A stretch of 64,000 nt of DNA from assembly GCF_001571145.1 (NCBI RefSeq), contig NZ_BCTF01000017.1, forward strand, positions 62,001 to 126,000. The letters are read 5' to 3'. The notes under the pieces were generated by a model. It saw only the letters and a program-made list of their open reading frames with translations, ran no database searches and was not told the origin of the DNA. The DNA comes from Hydrogenophaga flava NBRC 102514 (GTDB taxonomy: Bacteria; Pseudomonadota; Gammaproteobacteria; Burkholderiales; Burkholderiaceae_C). Below, piece after piece: positions 54,942-63,247 of this stretch (within the stretch, counting starts at the first letter, position 1; each line of letters opens with the position of its first letter). The position numbers and the translations under genes are program-made.

Positions 54942-55631
54942 ATGCTGCTGACCCTGCCCGACATCCTGTCGCCCGACGACATCCGCACCGCGCGCGACCT
55001 GCTGCGCAGCGCCCCCTGGGCCGATGGCCGCGACAGCGCCGGCCCGCAGGCGCTCACCGTCAAAAACAACCAGCAGCTGCCGCACGACTGCGAAGCCGCG
55101 ACCCGCGTCCGGCAGATGGTGCTGGACGGCCTGAACCGCTCCGCCCTGTTCTTCAGCGCCGCGCTGCCGCTGCGCATCTTCACTCCGCGCATCAACCGCT
55201 ACGGCGGCGAGCACAACACCTACGGCAACCACATCGACAACGCCGTGCGCCTCAAGGCCACGGCCGCCGGCACCGAGTACGTGCGCACCGACGTCTCCTG
55301 CACCGTGTTCCTGAACGACCCCGGCGAGTACGACGGCGGCGAGCTCACGGTCAGCGACACCTACGGCACCCGTGGCGTCAAGCTGCCCGCCGGCCACGCC
55401 GTGCTTTACCCCGGCACCAGCCTGCACCAGGTCACACCGGTCACGCGCGGCGAGCGCCTGGCCTGCTTCCTCTGGGTGCAGAGCATGGTGCGCAGCGACG
55501 AGCAGCGCCGCCTGCTCTACGAACTCGACATGAACCTGCTGGCGCTGCGCCAGCGCCACGGCGAGACCACCGAAACGACGGGCCTGACCGGTACGTACCA
55601 CAACCTTCTGCGCATGTGGGCCGAAACATGA
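54942..55631 (+). CDS. piuC: Fe(II)/2-oxoglutarate-dependent PKHD-type hydroxylase PiuC
   Basis: The protein has 229 residues. The double-stranded beta-helix metal triad is visible: His and Asp in YGNHIDNAV and His in [10 protein letters not shown], with the downstream Arg (RGERLACF). YbiX/PiuC is regularly encoded beside TonB-dependent siderophore receptors and is iron-repressed; its substrate is not established. Its stop overlaps the next start (ATGA). Confidence 0.95.
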   Translation: MLLTLPDILSPDDIRTARDLLRSAPWADGRDSAGPQALTVKNNQQLPHDCEAATRVRQMVLDGLNRSALFFSAALPLRIFTPRINRYGGEHNTYGNHIDNAVRLKATAAGTEYVRTDVSCTVFLNDPGEYDGGELTVSDTYGTRGVKLPAGHAVLYPGTSLHQVTPVTRGERLACFLWVQSMVRSDEQRRLLYELDMNLLALRQRHGETTETTGLTGTYHNLLRMWAET

Positions 55632-56704
55632 CAGAACCGGTCACGCTCGCCGACCACGAACGCCTGGCGCAGGAGCGCATGGACGCCGGCGCCTGGGCCT
55701 ACCTGTTTGGGGGCGCCGCCGACGAAATCACGCTGCGTGACAACTGCACCGCCTGGCAGCGCCTGCAGCTGCGCCCCCGGGTGATGCGGCCACTTTCTGG
55801 CGGCCACACCCGCCGCACGCTGCTCGGCCGGGAACTGGCGCATCCGCTGCTGGTCGCCCCCATGGCCTACCAGCGGCTGGCGTACCCCCAGGGTGAACGG
55901 GCCAGCGCGCTGGCGGCGGCGGTGATGGGGCTGGGCTATGTGCTGAGCACGCAGGCCTCGGTACCGCTGGAGGAAGTGGCCCGCCTCGCTCAAGGCGAGG
56001 CCGCCCGAGGACCGCTGTGGTTCCAGCTCTACCTGCAGCCCGACCGCGGTCTGACGCGGTCGCTGGTGGCGCGCGCCGAGGCTGCGGGCTACGAGGCCCT
56101 GGTGCTCACGGTGGACGCCCCCGTGCAGGGCAGCCGCGACCAGGAGCGCCGCACCGGTTTCCAGCTGCCCCCCGGGGTGGCGGCGGTCAACCTGCCGGAT
56201 GGCGTTGCCATGGCGGCTGGCGGCCCTGGCCTGTGCGGCGGCCTGGCGGAACACGCCCCGACCTGGGAGGACCTGGCCTGGCTGCGCTCGGTCACTCGGC
56301 TGCCCATCCTGCTCAAAGGCATCACCCACCCGGACGACGCCCATCTGGCGGTCGAACACGGCGCGAGCGGCGTGATCGTCTCCAACCACGGCGGCCGCAC
56401 CCTGGACACCCTGCCCGCCACCGCCGCCCTGCTGCCCGAGGTCGTAGCCGCGGTGGCGGGTCGCGTGCCCGTGCTGGTCGATGGCGGCGTGCGCCGCGGC
56501 ACCGACGTCCTCAAGGCCCTGGCGCTGGGCGCCAGCGCGGTGCTGGTCGGCCGGCCGGTGCTGCACGGGCTGGCGAACGCCGGCGCGACCGGCGTCGCCC
56601 AGGTGCTGCGTCTGATCTGCGACGAGCTGGAGATCGCCATGGCACTGTGCGGCTGCCGCACGCTTGAAGACCTGGGGCCTGCGCTTCTGCAGCCTCGCCC
56701 CTGA
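55628..56704 (+). CDS. FMN-dependent alpha-hydroxy-acid oxidase/dehydrogenase
   Basis: The 358-residue TIM-barrel flavoenzyme belongs to the lactate/glycolate oxidase family. Visible are the FMN and substrate residues in [50 protein letters not shown], the catalytic [10 protein letters not shown], and [18 protein letters not shown]. The substrate (lactate, glycolate, mandelate or other) is not fixed by sequence. It is translationally coupled to piuC, an unusual pairing that suggests co-regulation by iron. Confidence 0.88.
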   Translation: MTEPVTLADHERLAQERMDAGAWAYLFGGAADEITLRDNCTAWQRLQLRPRVMRPLSGGHTRRTLLGRELAHPLLVAPMAYQRLAYPQGERASALAAAVMGLGYVLSTQASVPLEEVARLAQGEAARGPLWFQLYLQPDRGLTRSLVARAEAAGYEALVLTVDAPVQGSRDQERRTGFQLPPGVAAVNLPDGVAMAAGGPGLCGGLAEHAPTWEDLAWLRSVTRLPILLKGITHPDDAHLAVEHGASGVIVSNHGGRTLDTLPATAALLPEVVAAVAGRVPVLVDGGVRRGTDVLKALALGASAVLVGRPVLHGLANAGATGVAQVLRLICDELEIAMALCGCRTLEDLGPALLQPRP

Positions 56705-56735
56705 GCAGAAAATTTTTGCCCAATCCACAGAATAC

Positions 56736-56756
56736 GAACCATTCTCATTTATAATC
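56736..56756 (+). promoter_or_regulatory. Fur-box-like sequence upstream of the tonB operon
   Basis: GAACCATTCTCATTTATAATC carries the ATTCTCATT arm of the Fur consensus and an AT-rich -10-like tail. It lies 44 bp upstream of the micro-ORF that precedes tonB. Confidence 0.5.
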
Positions 56757-56800
56757 AACACATCGTTTTTCGGCCCAACGCGTTCACCAGAGAGCTCACA

Positions 56801-56878
56801 ATGACCGGAACCCTGACCACCCTCTTCGTCAGCCTTGCCCTGCTGCTGGGCGCTCTGTGGTGGGTGTTCCGCCCCTGA
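56801..56878 (+). CDS. 25-residue single-helix membrane micro-protein
   Basis: This short frame reads MTGTLTTLFVSLALLLGA then LWWVFRP, a single hydrophobic helix ending in a positive residue. It is the first frame after the Fur-like site and lies 34 bp before tonB. Similar short frames may act as membrane micro-proteins or leader peptides. No homologue can be confirmed by eye. Confidence 0.45.
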   Translation: MTGTLTTLFVSLALLLGALWWVFRP

Positions 56879-56912
56879 CAAGGACCGGCTCCGTTCCGAC
56901 GACACCTACACT

Positions 56913-57656
56913 ATGAGTTCCGCCGCTCTTGGCCTTACCGTCCCTCCGGCACCGTCTGCCGGCAAAGCACGCGAGGCACGTTCCAACCCAGCTCCCATGG
57001 ACCGCCGATTGTTCATCGTGGCCGCCGTCATCGGCTTTCACGTGCTGGGCCTCTGGGCCCTGCAGACCGGCCTGCTGCGGCGCGCCGTGGAACTGGTGGT
57101 GCCCGTGGCGGTGATGGCCGAACTGATCGAGCCGCCACAGCCCCAGGTCACGCCAGAGCCCACCCCGCCCAAGCCACAGCCGGCCCCCAAGCCGGTAGCG
57201 CCTGTGCAGCGCGTGGTGAAGCAGGCACCGATGCCTCTGGCCATTCCGGACCCGACCCCGGCCCCCGAAGCGCCCACCGGCGTGGTCAGTGCGCCCCCCG
57301 AGCCACAGCCGGCGGTCACCGAACCGGTCGCGGCTGCTCCGGTGGCGGCGCCGGCACCGCTCGCGCCACCCAAGGTGGAACTGCCCTCCAGCGACGCCAG
57401 CTACCTGAACAACCCTCAGCCACCCTACCCTCCACTGTCAAAGCGACTCGGCGAACAAGGTCGCGTCATGGTCCGGGTGCATATCAGCACGGACGGTCTT
57501 GCCACCCGTGCCGAAGTCCAAAAATCCAGCGGTTTCCCTCGTCTGGACGAAACCGCGGTCCAGACCGTGCTCCGCTGGCGCTATGTGCCTGGCAAACGGG
57601 CCGGTGTGCCCGAAGCCATGTGGTACGTCGTGCCCGTCACCTTTGTGCTCGACTGA
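56913..57656 (+). CDS. tonB: Energy transducer TonB
   Basis: The 247-residue protein has an N-terminal cytoplasmic segment, one membrane helix (LFIVAAVIGFHVLGLWAL, with the conserved His), a Pro-rich periplasmic linker (about 70-165) and a C-terminal TonB domain with the usual YP motif (PPYPPLSKRLGEQGRVMVRV) and LRWRYVPGKRAG. It couples the proton-motive force to outer-membrane receptors. A start at 56998 (MDRRLF) is a possible alternative. Confidence 0.94.
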   Translation: MSSAALGLTVPPAPSAGKAREARSNPAPMDRRLFIVAAVIGFHVLGLWALQTGLLRRAVELVVPVAVMAELIEPPQPQVTPEPTPPKPQPAPKPVAPVQRVVKQAPMPLAIPDPTPAPEAPTGVVSAPPEPQPAVTEPVAAAPVAAPAPLAPPKVELPSSDASYLNNPQPPYPPLSKRLGEQGRVMVRVHISTDGLATRAEVQKSSGFPRLDETAVQTVLRWRYVPGKRAGVPEAMWYVVPVTFVLD

Positions 57657-57700
57657 CGCGGTGGCGCCTTTTGCTCTTCACTTTTCGACCCTTTCTTCCC

Positions 57701-58435
57701 ATGGACACTCCTCTCGCAAGCTCGGGCCTGGCCCACGTCTGGTCTCAAGGCGACGCCGTCACCCGCACCGTCGCCCTGGTGCTGCTGGTCATGTCGCTGG
57801 CCACCTGGATCATCATTCTCTGGAAGGTGCTGGACCAGCGCGCCCAGCGCCAGCAGGCCAAGGCCAGCGAAGGCTTCTGGCACAGCGCCGATTTCGCCGA
57901 GGGGCTGGACAAGCTCGGCGCCGCCGACAACAACCCCTTCCGTGCCCTGGCGGTCGAAGGCCGTGAAGCCCAGCGCCACATCCTTCACAAGGACGGCCGG
58001 CAGGCCCCGCAGCTGCACGACAGCCTGGACGTGAGCGACTGGATCGAGCGCTGCCTGCGCCGCACGCTGGACGACCACATCGCCAAGGCCCAGAGCGGCC
58101 TGACCGTGCTCGCCTCCATCGCGTCCACCGCGCCCTTCGTGGGCCTGTTCGGCACCGTCTGGGGCATCTACCACGCCCTGCTGGGTATTGGCGCCGCCGG
58201 CCAGGTCAGCATCGACCAGGTGGCCGGCCCCATCGGCGAGGCGCTGATCATGACCGCGCTCGGCCTGCTGGTCGCCATCCCCGCGGTGCTGGGCTACAAC
58301 GCCCTGGTGCGCGGCAACAAGGCCATCCTGCACCGGCTCAACCGCTTTGCCCACGACCTGCACGCCTACTTCGTCACCGGCGCCCGCGTCAGCTCCGGCG
58401 CCGACGCCAAGGTGCTGCCGATGAAGAAGGCCTGA
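57701..58435 (+). CDS. exbB: ExbB biopolymer-transport proton-channel subunit
   Basis: The 244-residue MotA/TolQ/ExbB family protein has three membrane helices (about 24-43, 128-150 and 176-196) and the signature ASTAPFVGLFGTVWGIYHA followed by GPIGEALIMTALGL. It forms the pentameric channel that energises TonB. It lies 44 bp after tonB. Confidence 0.96.
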   Translation: MDTPLASSGLAHVWSQGDAVTRTVALVLLVMSLATWIIILWKVLDQRAQRQQAKASEGFWHSADFAEGLDKLGAADNNPFRALAVEGREAQRHILHKDGRQAPQLHDSLDVSDWIERCLRRTLDDHIAKAQSGLTVLASIASTAPFVGLFGTVWGIYHALLGIGAAGQVSIDQVAGPIGEALIMTALGLLVAIPAVLGYNALVRGNKAILHRLNRFAHDLHAYFVTGARVSSGADAKVLPMKKA

Positions 58436-58448
58436 TCAAGGAGTCCCC

Positions 58449-58862
58449 ATGGCCATCGGAACCCAGGACGACAGCGACGAAATGATGGCGGAGATCAACA
58501 TGATCCCGTTCATCGACGTCATGCTGGTGCTGCTCATCATCTTCATCATCACCGTGCCGGTCATCAAGCACGCGGTCAAGGTCGACCTGCCCCGCGCCAG
58601 CAATGAAAAGCTGGTCGACAAGCCGGAAAACGTCCGCCTGTCGGTCGACGCCTCGGGCGCCTACTACTGGAACGAAACGCCCATCGCCGACGCCGAGCTG
58701 ACCACCCGCCTGTCGCAGATCGCGGCCATGGAGCCACAGCCCGAGCTGCACATGCGCGGCGACAAGGACGTGCGCTACGAACGCGTGGCACTGGCCATGG
58801 CCAGCGCCCAGCGCGCGGGCGTGCGCAAGATCGGTTTCATCACGGAGCCCGCACAGCCATGA
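58449..58862 (+). CDS. exbD: ExbD biopolymer-transport subunit
   Basis: The 137-residue protein has one membrane helix with the essential Asp (MIPFIDVMLVLLIIFIITV) and a periplasmic domain. It pairs with ExbB in proton conduction. It starts 13 bp after exbB and overlaps hemP by four bases. Confidence 0.96.
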   Translation: MAIGTQDDSDEMMAEINMIPFIDVMLVLLIIFIITVPVIKHAVKVDLPRASNEKLVDKPENVRLSVDASGAYYWNETPIADAELTTRLSQIAAMEPQPELHMRGDKDVRYERVALAMASAQRAGVRKIGFITEPAQP

Positions 58863-59056
58863 CCCGTCCGACCACCTCCACTCCCGTGGCGACCAGCCCG
58901 GTCACGGCCCCCGCAACGGCGTCCGCCTCGGCCGCTGCGCCCGTGCTCAGCAGCCAGTCGGTGCTGCAGGGCCGGTCGCAGGTGGCCATCGAACACAACG
59001 GCGCGGTCTACCGCCTGCAAACCACCCGCCAGGGCAAGCTCATCCTGACCAAGTGA
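58859..59056 (+). CDS. hemP: Hemin uptake protein HemP
   Basis: The 65-residue protein has an unconserved Ala/Thr-rich N-terminus and the C-terminal HemP core GRSQVAIEHNGAVYRL, then LILTK. HemP proteins are linked to haem and iron uptake operons, and in some species HemP is a regulatory activator. It is translationally coupled to exbD. Confidence 0.88.
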   Translation: MTRPTTSTPVATSPVTAPATASASAAAPVLSSQSVLQGRSQVAIEHNGAVYRLQTTRQGKLILTK

Positions 59057-59129
59057 GCCACCCGACCAGGACACTTTTTTCAATCGTGGGGCGACCCGGG
59101 GTATGAGCAATTCCCCGAGCGTCGTTTTT

Positions 59130-59172
59130 CGCCAGCCAGGGGGCCGAAGGCCCCGTTAGCCAGGCGTTTTTT
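59130..59172 (+). terminator. Probable terminator of the tonB-exbBD-hemP operon
   Basis: GGGGCC-GAA-GGCCCC forms the core hairpin and CGCC/GGCG can close its base directly before TTTTTT. The stem between is imperfect. The next gene converges from the other side. Confidence 0.45.
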
Positions 59173-59176
59173 CAGA

Positions 59177-59584
59177 TCACAGACCGATCGCCGCGATGCC
59201 CGCCTTGGCGATCTGGGCGTCCTCGCTGGACTTCACGCCGCTGACGCCCACCGCGCCGATGCACTGGCCGTCCTTGATCACCGGCACGCCGCCTTCGAGC
59301 AGGCCCTGCACCGTCGGTGCGCTCAGGAACGAGGTGCGGCCCTGGTTGATGACATCCTCATAGACCTTGCTCTCCTTGCGGCTGAGCGCAGCCGTGTGGG
59401 CCTTGGCCGGCGCGATGTGCGAGGACATCGCCGGCGCGCCGTCCAGGCGCTGCAGCCAGAGCAGATGACCGCCGTCGTCCACGATGGCGATGGTGACGGC
59501 CCACTGGTTTTTCATGGCTTCGGCTTCGGCGGCGGCGGCAATGGCCTTGACGTCGGCGAGTTCGAGCACGGCTTTGGTTTTCAT
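59177..59584 (-). CDS. HbpS/GlcG-family haem-binding-like protein
   Basis: The 135-residue protein has the family segments VTIAIVDDGGHLLWLQRLDGA, AKAHTAALSRK, GGVPVIKDGQCIGAVGVSG and DAQIAKAGIAAI. HbpS of Streptomyces binds haem and iron, while GlcG relatives accompany glycolate genes. No signal peptide is evident, so it is probably cytoplasmic. Its neighbourhood favours an iron or haem role. Confidence 0.85.
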   Translation of the reverse strand: MKTKAVLELADVKAIAAAAEAEAMKNQWAVTIAIVDDGGHLLWLQRLDGAPAMSSHIAPAKAHTAALSRKESKVYEDVINQGRTSFLSAPTVQGLLEGGVPVIKDGQCIGAVGVSGVKSSEDAQIAKAGIAAIGL

Positions 59585-59757
59585 GGAAGCAATCCTGCAG
59601 AAAATGGAATGAAAGGCGAACGATAACGCGTTCATTGCAGAACTGGCGATCAAAACTGTTCTCACCCTGCGGTGGCTCGGCAGCACTTTCCACACGCCAG
59701 CGAGCACCGCCCTACAATGCGCCGCACGCGGCCTTCCGCCGACCAACAGGAGAGACC

Positions 59758-60441
59758 ATGACCGACTTCACCCAATACCAAGGCACTGCGGGCGCCCTCA
59801 GCGCCGAGCGCAACAAGGTGCTGCGCAACACCTACTGGCTGCTGGCCCTGTGTCTGCTTCCGACCGTGCTGGGCGCCTGGATCGGCGTGAGCACCGGCAT
59901 CACCCGCAACATTGGCGGCATCGTCGGCATGGTGCTGTTCATCGGCGGCATGATGGCCTTCCAGTTCGCCATCTACCGCTTCCGCAACTCCGGTGCGGGC
60001 GTGGCCATCCTGATGGCCTTCACCTTCTTCATGGGCCTGATGCTCTCGCGCCTGCTGGGCGTGGTGCTGGGCATGGGCAACGGCACCACGCTGGTGATGG
60101 CCGCCTTCGCCAGCACCGCCGGCGTGTTCTTCACCATGGCCACGCTGGCCACCGTGATCAAGCGCGACCTCAGCGGCATGGGCCGCTGGCTGTTCGCCGG
60201 CATGATCGCCATCCTGATCGCCGCGGTAGTCAACGTCTTCATCGGCAGCTCGGCCATGATGCTGGCCCTGACCGCCCTGAGCACGCTGGTGTTCAGCCTG
60301 TACATGCTCTACGACGTGAAGAACATCATTGACGGCGGCGAGACCAACTACATCGTGGCCGCCACCCAGCTGTTCATCGACATCTTCGCGGTGTTCCAGA
60401 ACCTGCTGGCGCTGTTCGGCATCATGGGCGGCGACGACTGA
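59758..60441 (+). CDS. Bax inhibitor-1/YccA family membrane protein
   Basis: The 227-residue protein has seven predicted helices and the BI-1 signature region LYMLYDVKNIIDGGETNYIV with the conserved acidic residues. BI-1 homologues are pH-sensitive calcium-leak channels; E. coli YccA also modulates FtsH. AGGAGAGACC precedes the ATG. A clear terminator follows. Confidence 0.92.
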   Translation: MTDFTQYQGTAGALSAERNKVLRNTYWLLALCLLPTVLGAWIGVSTGITRNIGGIVGMVLFIGGMMAFQFAIYRFRNSGAGVAILMAFTFFMGLMLSRLLGVVLGMGNGTTLVMAAFASTAGVFFTMATLATVIKRDLSGMGRWLFAGMIAILIAAVVNVFIGSSAMMLALTALSTLVFSLYMLYDVKNIIDGGETNYIVAATQLFIDIFAVFQNLLALFGIMGGDD

Positions 60442-60465
60442 TCCGTCGGACTGCACGGACGACAC

Positions 60466-60490
60466 AAGGGGACCTCCGGGTCCCCTTTTT
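60466..60490 (+). terminator. Terminator of the BI-1 family gene
   Basis: AAGGGGACC/GGTCCCCTT is a perfect 9-bp stem with a TCCG loop and five T residues, 24 bp after the stop. Confidence 0.9.
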
Positions 60491-60557
60491 CATGCCTGCA
60501 CGCGCTCAAGTTCTCGTCCGCCCCGCCGAAAACAGAGACAAACCTCGTTCAAGCACC

Positions 60558-60980
60558 ATGCGACACCTTGCCCTGCCCCTCTGCCTCTGCGCCGCCCTGC
60601 TGGCCGGCTGCGACGCACTGGGCATCGAAAGCGCCACCCAGGTGGCGGAGCGCAAGCAGGCCGAGGCGCATGCCATCGGCAGCGCCTGCCGCCACGCGAT
60701 CCGCAGCATCGAGGACTGCTTCAAGACCAACCCCAAGGCCGGCAAGGCCTCCGTGTTCGCTGGCTGGAAGGAGATGGACCAGTACATGCGCGACAACCAG
60801 ATTGTCGGCATGCCGTCCGCCATCGAGTCGCCCTCTGGTGAAGAGCTGGTCGAACAAGAGGACACAGCGGCCCAGGACGAACACACTTCGAGTGATGCGA
60901 AGTCATCCTCCGGGAAGAAGGCAGCCGACAAGACCCCGACCACCAGGTCGTCCGGCGACGCCAAGACCCAAAGATCCTGA
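60558..60980 (+). CDS. Putative lipoprotein of unknown function
   Basis: The 140-residue protein starts with a lipoprotein signal (LPLCLCAALLAGC, Cys17). The mature part has two further cysteines (GSACRHAIRSIEDCFKTN) and a Ser/Lys/Asp-rich tail from about 100. I do not recognise the family. The start at 60558 is preferred because it begins the signal peptide directly. Confidence 0.75.
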   Translation: MRHLALPLCLCAALLAGCDALGIESATQVAERKQAEAHAIGSACRHAIRSIEDCFKTNPKAGKASVFAGWKEMDQYMRDNQIVGMPSAIESPSGEELVEQEDTAAQDEHTSSDAKSSSGKKAADKTPTTRSSGDAKTQRS

Positions 60981-61012
60981 CGCCCCGGGCCCACACCGAG
61001 GCCGGCTGAGCC

Positions 61013-62437
61013 TCAGGGCAGTTCGAACACCGCCATGCTTTCGACGTGTGCGGTGTGCGGGAACATGTTGACCACCCCCGCCGCCGTGCAGCGGTACCCC
61101 GCCTGGTGCACCAGCAGGCCGGCGTCGCGCGCCAGCGTGGCCGGGTTGCAGCTCACGTAGACAATTCGCCTGGGCGGCGTCCAGCCTGCGCGCAGCTCAG
61201 GCTGCTGGTGCAGGTCGGCCAGCGCCTTGGACAGCGCAAACGCCCCCTCCCGAGGCGGGTCCACCAGCCATTTGTCCGCCACACCGTCGGCCACCAGCAT
61301 CTCGGGCGTCATCTCGAACAGGTTGCGCGCCACGAAGCTCGTGGGCGCCAACGGTGACGGGCGCCCCTGCTGGTTGAACGCGAGGTTCTCACGCGAGCGC
61401 GCCACCAGTGACTCGCTGCCCTCGATACCCAGCACCTCGCCGGCGCCCGTGGCAATTGGCAGGGTGAAGTTGCCCAGACCGCAGAACCAGTCGATCACCC
61501 GTTCGCTCTTCTGAGCGTCCAGCAGGCGCAGCGCACGCGCCACCAGCACCCGGTTGATGTGCGGATTGACCTGCGTGAAGTCGGTCGGCTTGAAGGGCAT
61601 GGTGATGCCGAACTCGGGCAGGCGGTAGCTCAGCTGCGCCCCGCCCTCGTCCAGCAGCCGGACCGTGTCCGGACCCTTGGGCTGCAACCACCATTGCACG
61701 CCGTTCTGCTGACCGAAAGCGCGCAGCCGGGCCAGATCGTCATCACTCAGGGGCTCCAGATGCCGGAGCACCAGGGCGGTCACGTCGTCGCCGCAGGCCA
61801 GTTCGATCTGCGGGCAGGTCTCGCGCGCGTCCATGCCGTAGATCAGCTCGCGCAAGGGCATGAGCAGGTTGCTCACATGGGGCGGCAGCACACGGCAGAC
61901 CTGCATGTCGGCCACGTAGCGGCTCTTGCGCTCGTGAAAGCCGATCAGCACCACGCCCTTCTTGTGCACGAAGCGCACCGACAGGCGCGCGCGGTAGCGG
62001 TAGCCCCAGGCCGGCCCCTCAATCGGACGCAGCAGCATCTCGGCCTTGACCTTGGCCAGATGCCAGAGGTTGTCCTCCAGCACGCGCTGCTTGATCGCCA
62101 CCTGCGAGCTGGCATGCAGGTGCTGCATCTTGCAGCCACCGCACGCGCCTTCGTGCAGTCCGAAGTGCGGGCAGCCGGGCGTGACACGCTGCGGCGACCC
62201 GCGGTGGATCTCGGTCAGCGTCGCGGCTTCCCAGTTGTTCTTCTTGCGATGGACCTTGGCGCTGACGATCTCGAACGGCAACGCGCCATCGATGAACACG
62301 ACCTTGCCATCGGGCCGGTGGGCGATGCCCTGCGCCTCGATGTCGAGCGATTCGACAAACAGCTGGCCTTCAGGCAAGCCGGCGGAAGGTGACGCGGGGG
62401 TGAGGGGATCTTGTTGTGTGGGGCTGTCTTGGCTCAT
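61013..62437 (-). CDS. rlmD: 23S rRNA (uracil-1939-C5)-methyltransferase RlmD
   Basis: The 474-residue protein has an N-terminal TRAM domain, an iron-sulfur site ([19 protein letters not shown] plus a later Cys in MQVCRVLPP), a SAM motif ([16 protein letters not shown]) and the catalytic Cys in [12 protein letters not shown]. It methylates U1939 of 23S rRNA. The length is slightly above that of E. coli RlmD. Confidence 0.93.
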   Translation of the reverse strand: MSQDSPTQQDPLTPASPSAGLPEGQLFVESLDIEAQGIAHRPDGKVVFIDGALPFEIVSAKVHRKKNNWEAATLTEIHRGSPQRVTPGCPHFGLHEGACGGCKMQHLHASSQVAIKQRVLEDNLWHLAKVKAEMLLRPIEGPAWGYRYRARLSVRFVHKKGVVLIGFHERKSRYVADMQVCRVLPPHVSNLLMPLRELIYGMDARETCPQIELACGDDVTALVLRHLEPLSDDDLARLRAFGQQNGVQWWLQPKGPDTVRLLDEGGAQLSYRLPEFGITMPFKPTDFTQVNPHINRVLVARALRLLDAQKSERVIDWFCGLGNFTLPIATGAGEVLGIEGSESLVARSRENLAFNQQGRPSPLAPTSFVARNLFEMTPEMLVADGVADKWLVDPPREGAFALSKALADLHQQPELRAGWTPPRRIVYVSCNPATLARDAGLLVHQAGYRCTAAGVVNMFPHTAHVESMAVFELP

Positions 62438-62449
62438 GCCCCAATTGTC

Positions 62450-63235
62450 TCAGGCCCAGGCGGCGAGGTACTCCTGCCAGTGACTCTCAGCGGGCGCCAG
62501 CTGACCCAGCGTCTCTTTCACGAACGCGATTTCCTGCTCGTACTCGGCCTCTGTGAGACCACCACGCATCTTCTGGAAGCGGCAGTACACCAGATAGGTG
62601 TTCATCACGTCCGTCTCGCAGTAGCGGCGGATGTCCTCCAGTCGGCCGTCGAGGTACTGCGGATAGACCTGCGAGCCGTCCATGCCCAGCTTGCCGGGAA
62701 AGCCGCACAGCTTGGCCAGCGCGTCCAGCGGCGCGTTGTTCTTGGGGCTGTACATCGCCAGCAGGTCCATCAGGTCCAGATGGCGCATGTGGTAGCGGCT
62801 GATGTAGTTGTTCCACTTGTACTCGCGGTCGTCCTCGCCCAGGTCCCAGTACTTGCTTGCTTCGACGCCGTGGCGCAATCCGCGGTAGTGCAGCACGGGC
62901 AGGTCGAAGCCGCCGCCGTTCCAGCTCACCAGCTGCGGCTGGTGCTTTTCGATGCTGTTGAAGAAGGTCTGGATGACCCGGCCTTCGCTCTGGCCGTCGC
63001 GGTCGACGAAGGAGTGCACGCGCAGGCCTTCGGCGCTGCGGAACACCACACTGATGACCAGCACACGCTGCAGGTGCAGCGGTGCGAAATCGCTCTGGCC
63101 CTTGTCCTTGCGCTCGTTCAGCCAGGCCTCGTAGACCTGGGCATCCGTGGCATCGGCGGGCGCACCCCGCAACGTGCGCAGGCCGTCAACATCCGGAATC
63201 GACTCGATGTCAAAAACCAGCACCGGCCAGGCCAT
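62450..63235 (-). CDS. Predicted PolB-type 3'-5' exonuclease (DEDDy)
   Basis: The 261-residue protein has the exonuclease motifs D-x-E (VFDIESIPD), the middle Asp (LVSWNGGGFDLPVLHYR) and Y-x3-D (RRYCETDVMNTYLVY), i.e. DEDDy. It matches the family of stand-alone proteins related to the exonuclease domain of family B polymerases. Its substrate is unknown. It lies 12 bp upstream of rlmD on the same strand, so they are probably co-transcribed. Confidence 0.88.
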   Translation of the reverse strand: MAWPVLVFDIESIPDVDGLRTLRGAPADATDAQVYEAWLNERKDKGQSDFAPLHLQRVLVISVVFRSAEGLRVHSFVDRDGQSEGRVIQTFFNSIEKHQPQLVSWNGGGFDLPVLHYRGLRHGVEASKYWDLGEDDREYKWNNYISRYHMRHLDLMDLLAMYSPKNNAPLDALAKLCGFPGKLGMDGSQVYPQYLDGRLEDIRRYCETDVMNTYLVYCRFQKMRGGLTEAEYEQEIAFVKETLGQLAPAESHWQEYLAAWA

Positions 63236-63247
63236 GCGCCGGCCTGT

